A stretch of DNA of 64,000 nt from Pleurotus djamor (GCA_029747585.1 JAPEVF010000205.1:1-64000); one strand, 5' to 3'; shown: positions 48,026-60,061, numbered from the stretch's first letter. Numbers and translations are program-made. Notes: generated from the letters alone by a model not told the origin.

Positions 48026-48485
48026 TGTTAGACCCTATCCAGACAGGGGCTATAGGGGCGAGCGTAGGCCGAGAGGACGGCCGAGCGAATGAGATGGAGG
48101 TGAGTACAGCGACTGAGGCACAGCGCTGGACTCCTACTAACACTCCGGGCTCGGGTGTACCAGGCCGGGTACAAGGCTGAGGATATAAGGAGGAGAAGGA
48201 GGGCGACGAGTAGAGGAGGCCCAAGTCGTCTCGGGTTGGGTCGTCAGGCCGGACGAGGATCAGAGAGGATAGGAAGAAACATCTATAAACGAGCTAAGGG
48301 AACAAATACAACTATGAGGAACTATATATACTATGCTACATGAGGCGTTGGCTAAGAGAACAATGGCGGGTCCGTTTATGTAACTACTGCGCGAGTGGGC
48401 CCACTAGATCCGTGAGTCACGTGACAGGCAGTATAGGGGTGTCACGTGACCATAACAGCTAGGGGACCTGTCACGGATCGTAACA
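48026..48485 (-). mobile_element. Probable solo LTR of a retrotransposon
   Basis: About 460 bp that starts TGTTAG and ends GTAACA on the plus strand, that is with TG...CA ends in an inverted arrangement typical of LTRs. It contains a TATATA stretch and two CACGTG palindromes. The flanks read CATTT (left) and TCATT (right), a near but not exact match, so the target duplication is not proven. No gag-pol sequence was recognised nearby. Confidence 0.4.
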
Positions 48486-48820
48486 TCATTCCGGACCTGT
48501 AATTTAAGGAGGCTAGTCTTGGCTCATTGCAGGCATCTGTTAAACTTGTTCTGATCATATGACAAGAGGGCATTAATCTATAGTTTTAATCAAAACAAGA
48601 AACCAATACTGGTGGTTTCTAATTCAATCATTTTTTATAGTATTTCAGAAAGGACTTGTTGCACATTGCCCAACCTCTGTTAGATCTTTCCAATTCCCAA
48701 GCTTTCTCAAGCTGCAAAATTAACCTTTATAAGGACCAGGAGACTAGTGAAGTAGATTTATATTCCTAGCTAGTTTGCAAAGAATTGTGATAAGGAATGT
48801 AAGCCTGTTTCATCTAATCA

Positions 48821-50855
48821 TTAGTATTTTGAATATAGACCATTATATATTACCTGAAAAAAGCCAGGCTTACCATAGTTCACTTCATTCAATAAAGTTC
48901 CATGCTTATCATCTTGTCTATCCATAGCCTCATCCATCTCCTCCCATCCAATATGCATTGGGGCTGCTATATCCACAGCAGCATGGGTGTTGTTTCTGGC
49001 TTTATAAGCCTCATTTTGCATGGCCTTGGTTAAAGTGGCATCCAGAGCATTTTCCACAGTGTTTGAAAAAGTAGGGATTGTCTCTAAAATGATGAGTCCA
49101 ATTCTGTTCTTTAAAGCTTGAAGGTCTTCTTCAGTAGGTTCAATTGGTTCTTCTTCCTTTAGTTCTCTTTCTTCTGCAAAGATCTCTTGAAGAAGGTTCT
49201 AAATTAAATGATAGGAGTGAGAAAGTACAATACTGTAAAAAAAAGNAAAAAAAAATGCAGGATACCTTTTCCTCTTTTCTTAGTTGGTTTGGGACTCCTT
49301 GCCTGTATTTGTACCTATAAACTAGCTGTCCCCCTATGATATCAGACATTTCAACCATATATTTTGGCAATTCATGGGTTAAAGTATTTTTCCATATGAT
49401 TTGTGCCTTCTGGTATAATTCAGCAAGTTTGTGTGCAACTTCCTGTTCATGCCGGTGGGTATCCAGATTCTTGTCCTACATCCTTTCAGATTATCAAGAT
49501 AGCAGGAAGAGAAGCAGAAGCAAACCTCTGCATTGAGGGATGACATGATTCTGTATTCTGAAAGTTGTATTTTTAGCTGTATTTCCCTACATCCCTGATT
49601 ATGGGCTTGCCATTGTTTTGTTCCTATTCAAACATGAACATTTAGTATCAATTTGTTATTAGTGAATTCCAAGTAAAATCCAGATAGATTCATACCTCAG
49701 ACAAAGGCATTTCTTCATCCTTTAGAAAAATATTAGCATTCATTGTATTGGAGTGAAAAGCAGCATTTTTCCCACACTATCATTTGCCACCTATACCATC
49801 AATATCTTGTGTTAGTTATTTCTCCCTGGGAAAGTTTTGGGCTTACCTCTGGTCCACTTCTAAACGATGCATTCAGAGCATTAACCTCCTCATTGCCAAA
49901 ATTCTATATAAATTTAGCATTTAGAAAGAAGCCATGTTATCTATTCTACCCTACTAACTTGGAAGGCTCTATCTTCAGAGTTTGAGGATTCTGAATCAGT
50001 GTCCCTGTTGTTGCCTTGACCATATTTAAGTATTCAGTATTGCTAGACATTATTTTAAAGCAAAGAACTAAAAGATACCTTGACCTTCCATTTGCTGCGC
50101 TGAAAAGTGTTGACACAGTACCAGTTAGCCATTTAGATTCCATTATTGGAAAATGTTCTAATACCTTCAGAATCACTGTGAAAGTACCCTGACTCATGAT
50201 TAAGGTCCTTTTACAATATTGAAGTCAGGTTTTCATCAATGTTGTTAGGGCAAACAGACGACCCACTTCAGATGTTGACGCAGACTCTGTTGAGAATTAA
50301 TTTCAAATGAATACAGTTTCCAAGTAACCATTAGGTAGCCTTGAATAAAATACCATTGGCAATATCCAAGTCCATGGTTTCATCCCTAGGATTGTCATTG
50401 ACTTGCATTTCCTAGTATTGATTGCATTAGATGAATAGTAATGTCGTATGAAAAGGCTGACGACTTCATTTGCCATAGGGTTCTAAAATCAATGGTCAGA
50501 TGGGAGAAATCATAAAACCAGTCCAGCTATGGTCTTTCATACCTGGTTATTAGTCTAGAGTATGAAAACCATAAGAATCAATTTTCAGCGTCAAGCATTC
50601 TTCAGCGCAGTAACTCACCTGGTCCATGGCAAATCCCTGAGTCAAAGTTTTGGATAAGTGATAGGCTATGAGAAAGTAGAGTCTGGATCTGGATACCTTG
50701 TCTGAAGTCTAGAGAATCACATCAGAAAAGTCCAAGTCAGCCAAATTTACTACGTTGAGAACTGTGGACGCAGAAACAACTAGCCTGGTAAATGTCAAAG
50801 TCAGATGTCGTTGGTCTAGTCTAACAACATGGACTGTCCATACCTGATGAGAGGT
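48821..50855 (-). CDS. Multi-exon protein with a run of microexons, unknown function
   Basis: Not recognised. From the 3' end the exons are: NLLQEIFAEERELKEEEP...NTVENALDATLTKAMQNEAYKARNNTHAAVDIAAPMHIGWEEMDEAMDRQDDKHGTLL...FFQ; DKNLDTHRHEQEVAHKLAELYQKAQIIWKNTLTHELPKYMVEM; GCREIQLKIQLSEYRIMSSLNAE; DEEMPLSE; NFGNEEVNALNASFRSGPE; and GNNRDTDSESSNSEDRAFQ. All join in phase 0. Upstream lie four very small exons: 50619-50636 (18 nt) and three of 12 nt at 50543-50554, 50697-50708 and 50844-50855. Each has GT-AG flanks and an upstream CTGAC-like branch sequence. The protein is helical and rich in Glu, Asn and Gln. Introns are inferred from splice signals only, and the true start is unknown. The stop is the TAA at 48821-48823 if the last exon is not spliced further. 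Confidence 0.5.
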
Positions 50856-53800
50856 CTAGAGATGAAAATCCAAAATGTTGAAGTCAGTTGAAAAGTTGGC
50901 GTCAAAGTGTCCTCAGCGCCAGCCAATTCTATAACTTGCCTGCTAAAAGCCAAGTCAGCCAGGATGTCGTTTTTCTTTTCCAACGACCTACCATTGTTTA
51001 ATCTTGTTTGTTTATATTTGGCTTTGTTTGGCTTCTGGCTGGATTAGGAAGGTAGTGGAAGGAGGTAAAGAGTGGTTAAGGTGTTGTTTGGCCTTTTATA
51101 CTGACAATTGTTGTGGGCCAATCAAGTACAAATACTAGAATTCCAGGCCATGTCCAAGATAAGTCATTGGTTCAGAAAGATTTCAAACTTCCTTTTTGGT
51201 CAGTAAATCTAACCCTGTTTCTTCCTAAAGTGGCCTTGCTGTTGGGTTCTTGCATGCCATTTTGATTCCCCTCCTAGCTCCTATCAAGCCCCTTTGTCTT
51301 TCAATTCTGCTCATCATCCTTTCTGTCAGTTCCTCTTCATGTGCCATTAGTATCCTTGGTCAAGAGCACCGCTGGCCGCTACACTTTCACATCGCAACAT
51401 ACGTGATCCACGGCTGAGTCGAACGATGGTGTCCCCACCACTTAGCATCCCTCGTGAGACTACCTTTGCTCTCACGGATCTTATCATTTTCGCGTGTTTT
51501 TCAAAGTTCGTATTTTTTCGAAGCCCGGTCTTCAACGTTGCTCTCCATTATGCCAGTCCACCGTCATTGTTGTGATCCAAGCACCCACGCGTTGCTTCCC
51601 GACAACTATGCCACTTCCCCCTCCCGACCTCAGATGACCCTTCGTAACTTACCCGCTTTATCCCGAATCCCTCATGCAATTCAGTTGTCTTCTGACAGGT
51701 TTTCCCCGGCTTGTATGTCATCGTCCAAGTGTGCATCGAGGGGAACGCGTAGATTACGGGCAGACTCGCGTTGCAAACTATCGCGACGAGTATGTTGTCC
51801 CCTTTATCTCCTGCGGGACCTGTGTCACTTAAGTTTTCTCCCAGCCGTCGCGAGGCGGTTTTGATGCATCACATTCAGATCCCTTGCTCGTGAATCTGTC
51901 TGTGGGATGAGAACGTAGCGAGTACGATTACATGGTGGATTTCGGTATCTGGGATAGTCAATCTGGATTGCTCATCACGCAGGTGCGTTTTTCTTCTCCC
52001 CTACCTTATCTATGTCCGATGCCAGCTCCCCCAGCTTGCATTAGCCTCGGAAGTCCTAGGAAGTCACCATCCTCGACTCAGCCGACGGCTTCTATCGCAG
52101 TCACACGCGATCTGCCCAGCACAGCGAAGATGTGGGCGTAATCGGAGCCGTCCCTCTTGGATTCGACTTCGAACCACGCGTCTAGATCATCCCGGTCTCA
52201 TCAACAGCGCTATCCAAGAGATCATACCAGCCCACTCTCTTCCCCACCTTCACACCCTCAGCACCGCCATCACGCCCACAGTGACTCGTCCTACGCCCCC
52301 CTCACACATCATTCTCCCTCACCCGTGGCCATCATCATTCATGACAAGATCCTCGATATTCGACCGCATTGAAGGACCCGCCCACCTTCCCATCATCATA
52401 TCCTTTTCCTACCTCTCACGCACGCGGCTGCTACCTACAGATCCGACGAAATCACTGCTAGTATGATCGCTTGGAGTCTATTCGATATACATGCGCAATC
52501 GTAGACTACAGGAACGTTACAGCTTGGAGGGTCCAAACCGACAACAGCGTCACTACCTCCTCGTCCCACCTCCCCTCATCCCTCTGCACTGCATGCCTTC
52601 GGCCACCCTCTTGATTTCCCATGCCTCAATGCTTCTTCGACGATCCCTCCATGCCTTCGAGTTGAGAAACGGAGGACTCATGCAGTATCTTGGTGGTACA
52701 TGGATTCGTGTTGGAACAGAGGGAAGAAACATTGGATATTCGACCCTCCGTCAGGACGACGACAACGGTGACCACCGTCACCATCACTATTCGTGACAAC
52801 GCGAGCCTCCTCTCCTCCCCATCCTCGATCCTTCCTCCTGTTACACCCTCCCCATCGCTCTGCCACTTCCGCACCCCAAGGTCCCACCTCGATCACACCT
52901 ACAATCGCATGCGGACCGCCACACTCTTCTCCTTAGATCTCCGCTGGGTAATCGCATGAAGACATCATTGCTCGAGCTCGCCTTTTCATTCGCTCGTCTA
53001 TCAACTTCACTCGCTGGTCGTTTCGGAATCGATGGGCTTCGTCCTGGAGGAGCCGATTAGCATCCGAGCTGGTGGTTCTCTCCTCGTCTTCTCCGGCAGC
53101 CCCGAATGTACCTCTCGTATCGAGCCCTACTCCGTTACATCGTCCTGCTCCTACCATCCGTCTCCTGGAAGCCGATGCCAGGGCTTCATATGGACCCGAC
53201 GCTTTGAACACCAGCGGCTCTTGGAGATGACTCAAAGAAAACGAGCCTGCGTATGGTGGGCTTGCTCGAGAGAAAACGAGCCTGCGTATGGTGGGCTTGC
53301 TCGAGAGAAAACCAACTATGGCGAAACTGGGCTATGGAGCAGTCGAGGGAATGAGGGCGATGAAAGGCATACTGGAGGCGAGAAACCCACCTCGTGCGTA
53401 TGCATCCTGTCCTTCGTATAACCTCCCCATCTTCCTCATTCGCCACCCCATCCAGGTTCGGACGCTACTCGTCATTTAACCTTCCTTCATATAAGGATGT
53501 TTATCCCGGTCGTTCCTTCGTAAAATGGGCATAATCGATGCAGTGGGAGTGTGGAGGTCAGGTGGATGTAGAGGAAGTTATGTGGGAGAGCGAGAGCGAG
53601 AGTTTCTGTATGCGCAGCGGGGGGAAGGAAGCGTCGGTACGAGAGGGTGTGCCTCCAAGTCAATCACCGCCGTCTCCTTGTCCTCAAGGACATCAACTCG
53701 CCCTGCACGTCTCCGGACGCCGTCCTACACCCTGGTCCATCCCGCATCATCATGTCTCGACGTCATCCCAGCATCAACGACAACATCTTCCCTTCCCCTC

Positions 53801-55493
53801 TCCCTCTCGATCGTCTCCCTCTTGCACCGATGTGCCATACGTCGCAATCCGTCGAGGACCTGGTCACCTTGCCATGCTACGTAACGCCGTGGATGGATTC
53901 GAGGTCGGAGGTCGGTTGGAACGGAGGAAAGAGACGAGACTTCGAGTGTTGGTGTGGGTACTGGGGATTGGGACGAAACGGAAAGGGACCTATTCATGGA
54001 GGATGGAGGTGAAGAAGAAGGGAATGGATGAAGGGATGAGCGCCGGGACTGGGCTTGAGCTTGAATACGGGTGCTTGTCTGCTCGACTCAGGCAGGCGAA
54101 CGACTTGGGCCGTGGCCAGCTGTGTTCAAGCTTTTGGCGTCGATGCCTGCCCCTGGACCGCATGTATCCAACTCTCGACCACCAACGACAACCCCACAGT
54201 TCAATGTTCACTCTGATATTCGTCTCTTCTTCGCCCCTCGCTTGCTACAATGATTCATCAACCTCGACACGACTCTCCATCGCCCTGTGGGTGGAATCCT
54301 GGATGCGAAGCTTCGAGTTGTTACTTCAGCGCAGGCAGCATGAGGACGAAGGAAGGGTTGGGCACCGTGAAGGAGAAAGAGGAGGAGTAAGGCCTGGAAA
54401 TGGTCGTGGTGGTTAGTCAAGTAGAGGACGAGAACGATGATGACGCGTCAACGACGAACGGTAACCATGACGACGCGTACCCACTCACACTCGATGTCTG
54501 CCACGCAAGTCACCTCCGTCCAGCACTGTACGTGGCACATCTGAGGTGTTGCAACTGATCCCGGACGGGGTGGGATATGGAACTGTTAAGCCGCGTACGC
54601 CGTTGAGTTTGCCTGAGCCATGGGTAGCAGTAGAGGAAACCGGATGTGTGTTTTGGAGGTAGCGGCGTGTAGGTTGTACTGAGTTTGGTTGTTCTGAGGG
54701 GGAAACTTGGGAGAGTTCCCTTGATGGTGATGTCATGATGTACAACCAAAATAATACAAATTTTCAAATCGCTCTGAAATTCATTGGATAATAGTGAGTA
54801 AGCAGATTCACACGCTCACACACAAGGATTGCTAAGTCAATGAAGCCGCTTCCTTTACTCTTGACCAGGTCACCTCGCATGCTCAAGGCTCCTCCACTAC
54901 AGCTTTTGTGAGTAAAAAATGCCAATCCTGAGTTGTTTCATAGATCGCTAGATATGTCACTGATTTCCTCGATTACCAGATCAACCACCCCGTGTCCTAC
55001 ACGCCCGTTTCTTCCGCGTTTTCTCGGGGTTTCATACGAGATGATGACATCTGAACATACCGTATAATACCAGGGCTAACTAGAGCGAATGAGGCCACGA
55101 TACGATCCTCTAATCAGTTCATCCACGCACCGCACGTCTACTCTGCCCTATCTGTATTCCATCAATGAAAAATCGAAGATATGACCGTTACACGAGCCGC
55201 AAAGCACTCTACGTAGACGCCTCGGTATACTCTTGCTCTAGAACTTAATTCACGCCCTGTAAATTCCACATGTGCCCTTTCTGTCAGCCACGGACTCAGA
55301 CTTTTCAATACAATCCCCACCATATAGGCAATGAATCGATGCCCCAACACGCGGTAGACACGAGTTTCGCCGCTGTCACTCGATGGATTTCACCTCATAC
55401 TCATTTTGAGATCCGTTTATCAAACATGTCCATCATATAAAGCCTTCACTCCCTGCAGGCAACGCTTCGTTCATTATCCATCCACCTTTTCCT
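50856..55493 (+). other. Transition from AT-rich block to C-rich, gene-poor DNA
   Basis: 50856-51350 is still AT-rich; after about 51350 the composition returns to that of the rest of the window. Overlapping frames of 60-290 codons occur (for example 53538-54416 plus and 53725-53997 minus) but they compete on both strands and show no domain. A 35-bp tandem repeat lies at 53236-53305. Confidence 0.45.
53236..53305 (+). repeat. 35-bp perfect tandem direct repeat (two copies)
   Basis: AGAAAACGAGCCTGCGTATG and the following 15 bases occur twice head to tail, and the next 8 bases begin a third copy. This points to a recent duplication or a short replication slip. Confidence 0.9.
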
Positions 55494-56985
55494 ATGTCGC
55501 AATTACTAGCCACGGATATTGATGCGGACGTAAGTCGTCACCTCCCCCTTCATCGTGACTTACGATGCCATGAGCTTATCTCTGATTACTGTCGCAGACC
55601 CGAAGGCTGAGGAAGCTACGACGGGAGCATTTACCCGTCCGACTCTTCGATACGCTTATGCAAACCTTTACCACCGAGCCTCAAGCAAACTACGCCATCC
55701 TCTCCCATCGATGGAACAACAACGAGCTCACCTTTACGGAGCTCTCTACCGTGCACCGACGTATCCCCTCAGCACAACAGCATCCGACTCCTACCACCGT
55801 CCCACTCATCTCCACATCCAACGCGAAATTCAACGCATTCTGCCAGATAGCCCATTCCTACGGCTGCCGCTACGTTTGGATGGATAGCTCTTGCATAAAC
55901 CAGCAGAACGCCAAAGAGCTCGATGCATCCATCCGCTCCATGTTCTGGTGGTACGCCAACGCCGCCGTTTGTATTGTATACCTCTCCGACATCACTCCTC
56001 GCGGTGAGGTCAGTACATCGGAGTGGTTTAAGAGGGGTTGGACGCTACAGGAATTCTTAGCGCCGCAGAGGATGGCGTTTTTCGATAGGGAGTGGGGAAG
56101 GATTGCCCCGTTTAGGTATGATGTTTTGAGGGGGAGTAGAGCGAATAATCCACAGGTTGATGAGTACAACCTGGGCGTGGAAGGACAGTGGCTGAGAGAG
56201 CGGTTGGCGAAAGCGGCGGGTGAGTTTACCGTGGTCATGCCTTCCGCAGTTTCTGAAGTCTGATTTCGGATCTCCCATGCACATAGGCATCGATCAAATT
56301 TCGCTTCTATATAGCACTTACAAACCTTCGTCCAAGGACTACGAACTCGTCATGAACTGGGCGAAGACTCGTCAGACAACTCGCGAAGAAGACGGGGCCT
56401 ATTCATTGATCTCACTACTCAATGTTTGTCTTCCTCCTTCGTATGGGGAAGGACGCGTTGGAGCAATGTCTCGACTCGAAAAAGCTTGCTCGCACTCCGG
56501 ACCTCAACTCCAGTCCGCGCGAAAGGTGCGTCTACCTCTCTCATTCATGATGATTACACAATACGATATTGATGAATCAATTACTCTACTTACTCTAGTT
56601 TGAAATCTGCGCTGTCAGCCGTGACCTCACCAAGCTCTGTCAACATCATCGTGAACAAGGCGGTCGCCCTCTCCTCATCCGCATCACTGGACGAGGTCTG
56701 AGCAACGAATGTGACGAATGCCTCAGTTTTACTCCCTCCGAATTCCACGACGGTTGTCTCCCAACCCAATTCCTTCTATTCACCTCAACGCCCTTACCTG
56801 ATTCCAAGAAGTACCTCCTGCGTAACTTATTGGTTCGGGACGATTTAGCGAATCCAGAGTACGAAAAGACAGGGAGTATCCAGCAGGTTCCCCTTCTGTT
56901 GATGGATATGGGGAAGCATCGTCATGAGATTGTGCCGAGTGTGTTTCAGTGGTGTCAGGAGTGCTGTGGTCGAATGATTACGTAG
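55494..56985 (+). CDS. HET-domain protein (heterokaryon incompatibility-type), copy 1
   Basis: ATG at 55494 (MSQLLATDIDAD), intron 55530-55597, then a long exon of the HET domain: YAILSHRWNNNELTF, FCQIAHSYGCRYVWMDSSCINQ, ASIRSMFWWYANAAVCIVYLSD and WFKRGWTLQEFLAPQRMAFF. A donor at 56220 leads to IDQISLLYSTYKPSSKDYELVMNWAKTRQTTREEDGAYSLISLLNVCLPPSYGEG, the conserved follow-on block that brings in a YGEG-type signature. The last exon ends GRMIT at the TAG at 56985 and includes HEIVPSVFQWCQECC. HET proteins can trigger incompatibility cell death in fungi and may act in innate recognition, but many are uncharacterised. No frame break was seen. It converges with copy 2, with 24 bp between the stop codons. 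Confidence 0.88.
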
Positions 56986-57009
56986 CGCAGTATTAGGATA
57001 CTTATATTT

Positions 57010-58893
57010 CTACGAATCACTGCTACGACGCCCCAAGTTACCAGTGAGCCCATCATATAACCCCAAAAAGAATGCCCACGAGCCAGTCTCAACGTGGTTC
57101 ATGATCCCCGCATTAGCGAGATCATTTATACGCCAGTATATGTCCTCAGGGCATTTCTTATCCCAGCAACAGCACTCATGGCACCACTGGAAGGTGCTAG
57201 GAACGATTTCGTGTAGTGAATGCGAGCCTGAATCGGCTATCGTAGGTCCAAGGATGAGCTTCAAAGGGACCTGCTGGGATAATCGATCGAAGCGAAGGGT
57301 TGAGGTCTCCGCATAGATACCTGAATCTCGGAGATATGTACCTATTGATAGTAGGAATGAACCTTGGAGTCAACAACCAATTTGACATGTCAGATGAAGG
57401 AACTTGCCATGCAACGGTGAAGAAGTGAACAAGAGGTATCTTCGTGGTATCTTGTCATTGAACCCTCTTAAGCAGCGAGGGCTCACAGGACTTCCACACA
57501 CTTCTATGAGTACGGGGTTGCCTTTCACGAGCCGATGCTTCCGACAAAATATAGACCTATCACGGGAGACATCGGTGACAGTGAGCTACGCATGTCCCCG
57601 ATGCTTCAGTACCTCTTGCGATGAAATAGGGATAGAGGTATTGACTTACCCGAATGAATCTACTATCAAGGGTGACGAAGGTCGTGCCTGACTTCGCATC
57701 GAGGCAAGCACGTTCCAGACGGTAGTTCGCGGTATTGAGACCCTCTCCATACTTCACGGGAAGACAAACGTTCAGCAGGGCGACCAGTGAGTAAGCAGAA
57801 TCTTCTGGAAGAGTAGTCTGACGACTAATAGCCCACTTTCGGACCAAGTCCAGATTGTTCGCGCTGGGTTCATAAGATCTGTACAGAAGTTCGACATTTT
57901 GAATGCCTGGGATGACAGGAGGGCAACCGTTGGCTCTCTTTGAATATCGAACGCGTACAATCACTCACCTGCAGCCTGGATGATCCTTTCCCGGAGCCGG
58001 TTCCCGGAGACGTCATCATCGTAACACTGGCCCCAACCCTCATGGTCTTGATAGCTTCCCGACGCTGTATTGGATGCCGAATTTCGTATGATATCATAGC
58101 GGGACTGGGACACTGGTGTCCAGTCCTTGTAGTAGAATACCATCCTCTCCGGGGCCAGGAATTCCTGTAATGTCCAGCCGCGAGTAAACCACGAAGATCT
58201 GGTTATGTCTTCGGAGGGAGAGATGTCGGATAGGTAGACGATGCACACGGCTGCATTCTTGTACCAATAATACATCGATCGAATAGACTCGTCCAATTCA
58301 TCCTCGTCCCCTTGGTTGATGCACAAACTGTCCATCCAGACATAGCGACAACCGTACGTCTCGGAAGCGACTCTGCAGAAACCGTTGAATTTCTTGAATT
58401 GACTTGAAGTGGATTCGTTGTGTCGGGTGGTGAAGTCTTTATAGGTCAACTCTACTTCGTCCCATCGATGAGAGAGAATCGCATACTCATGGTCACCATG
58501 CGTAAATGAACGTGTTTTGATGTCGAATACCCTCCTGGTGAGGGATGTACCAACCAAGCTCCCAAAATCCAATGTTCCGCGCTCCCTCAGCCAAAACACG
58601 GTAACCATTGCGATAGGACCCACAATAATTGCGAGAAACTCGCTTTCACAGTACAATACCGCCCACCCTCCAATGAGTACAACCACCAACCCTATTAATA
58701 AGGCAGGGCTAAACCTGAAGAGGAAGAAAAGAATTAACCACATATCAACAGCGTTGAGAAAGACTGAGCCTGGAGCCATCGGAGGAGGGGTAAAGTTTTC
58801 GGAAAGCAGTGAGGCTGAGACTTCATTATTATAACCAGAGAACGCAGAAGGATTGTGTCTGTGTGTCGTGCGTGCGTGGGGAGGGCATGTCAT
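57010..58893 (-). CDS. HET-domain protein with N-terminal membrane segments, copy 2
   Basis: ATG at 58893; an internal start (MAPGSVFL) about 40 residues in is also possible. Residues about 50-105 are hydrophobic in two to three stretches (MWLILFFLFRFSPALLIGLVVVLIGGWAVLY, then EFLAIIVGPIAMVTVFWL). The HET domain follows: HEYAILSHRWDEVELTYKDF, FCRVASETYGCRYVWMDSLCINQ, ESIRSMYYWYKNAAVCIVYLSD and WFTRGWTLQEFLAPERMVFYYKDW. After introns come IQNVELLYRSYEPSANNLDLVRKWAISRQTT...YSLVALLNVCLPVKYGEG, then VTDVSRDRSIFCRKHRLVKGNP... and, across another intron, YLRDSGIYAETSTLRF, ending with HEIVPSTFQWCHECCCWD and the tail GRRSSDS at 57010. Membrane-linked HET proteins are unusual in my knowledge of the family. 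The topology is inferred from hydrophobicity only. Confidence 0.85.
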
Positions 58894-59111
58894 ACAGCAT
58901 GTCTCAGGGAGTCAACTAGTCATATAAGCACCGCGAAGGCGAGAAAGCGAGCTGATGGAAGGATATCGCAAGGGTGTCAACTGAGAAGAAGTCGAGGCCT
59001 GGTACCCTCTGCCCTAGGTCTCTTCCCCCTTTCTACCTCCTTTCATTTCAGGACAAGTTTTGTGATCGCAAATGCAGAAACAAAGCCACGAAAATAGCTC
59101 TCAAGTGTACA

Positions 59112-60061
59112 TTAAATACTTCGTCCCATCCTAGCAGACGACGTTTGATCTGGGTCCTCTGACCGATATGAAGGGAGACTGGATGTTCTCGAAGCCCGTC
59201 GAGTATCATCAAATGGGTCGTCGTTGAGGAAATCCCAGCGAACGCTACTGCGAGCGACGCTTGGAGGCGGGTTTGGCGAGACTGCAGGTGTTGGCAAAGG
59301 CTCTGATTCTAGCCGGGTTGGATTGACAGACTCAGGTTCCCATGGCGGAGAGGGTACTTCGTCCGCGACGTTCGCTGATCAGGCATGTCCATACATCAGC
59401 ACTGCCTGACATCAATACATAGTGTCAACGACGTACCGATTGGGTCACTTTCCGCTGTGGTCTTCAACTCCTTTGTAGTCTGCTTCTTCCTCGACATTTT
59501 CCCGCGGAGTCGGTGAAGGAGGTAACCCACAAGGAAGCCAGCTAGAATAGACATCGACACGGCGAGTCCAACAATGACTTTATCCCTGCTCTCAAGTGCC
59601 TGCATCATTACTTGTGTCTGGGTGCCAGTTTCCAGAGTGCCTAGGCGTACGATCGTAGTCGTTGCAGCCACCACAGTATCGGTATGCAGGGCTGTGTCTA
59701 GCGTACTTGGAAGGAAAGCATTTGGGCTGTCGTTGGCGACGTTGACGGTGTTGGTGGTGAGGGGCGTATCATGGCTAGTTGAAAGGAGAGTCGGGTCTTC
59801 ATTGTCTCGTAAGACTTCTTGGGGAAGAGTAGGCGAGAAAACCAGTTTCTTGACACACACAGAACTATTAGGACCAAGGCGTACGGGACGATGCATAGCG
59901 AATACTCACCTCGCATGGCAACAGAGCACTCGAACACAGCATCGACGGGGGGATCGATGGAAGCTCCTAGTTCGTACCATCCGCGCTTATATGGAACGGG
60001 AAGCGAGCAATCTAAGCATGAACGTTGAACGATCACTATCAGCAACGGCGACAGGAAGCAT
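59112..60061 (-). CDS. Single-pass membrane protein with short ectodomain
   Basis: The protein reads CSLPVPYKRGWYELGASIDPPVDAVFECSVAMR, then an intron (GTGAGT...CTAATAG), then a Thr/Ser-rich stalk (LLSTSHDTPLTTNTVNVANDSPNAFL, VVAATTTIVRLGTLETGTQTQVM). The membrane segment is VIVGLAVSMSILAGFLVGYLLHRL, followed by a basic juxtamembrane stretch (RGKMSRKKQTTK). The cytosolic tail is Pro/Ser/Asp-rich and ends GRSI at 59112. The start is not certain: the proposed ATG at 60061 begins a hydrophobic stretch, but the join to the CSLPV exon is not resolved. It looks like a type I surface protein with a Ser/Thr stalk (SKG6/mucin-like layout). It sits between HET genes 2 and 3. Confidence 0.55.

Noticed and set aside
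51454..51864. 136-codon open frame, plus strand
   Set aside because: Basic, Ser/Arg-rich, with a shadow on the other strand and no recognised domain.
53538..54416. 292-codon open frame, plus strand
   Set aside because: Competing frames overlap on both strands, the composition is low-complexity (Arg, Ser, Pro and Gly-rich) and no domain or splice structure was seen. Long open frames are expected in this GC-biased stretch.
54485..54745. 86-codon minus frame with a Ser/Pro-rich N-terminus
   Set aside because: Short and unsupported, and a second frame overlaps nearly completely.
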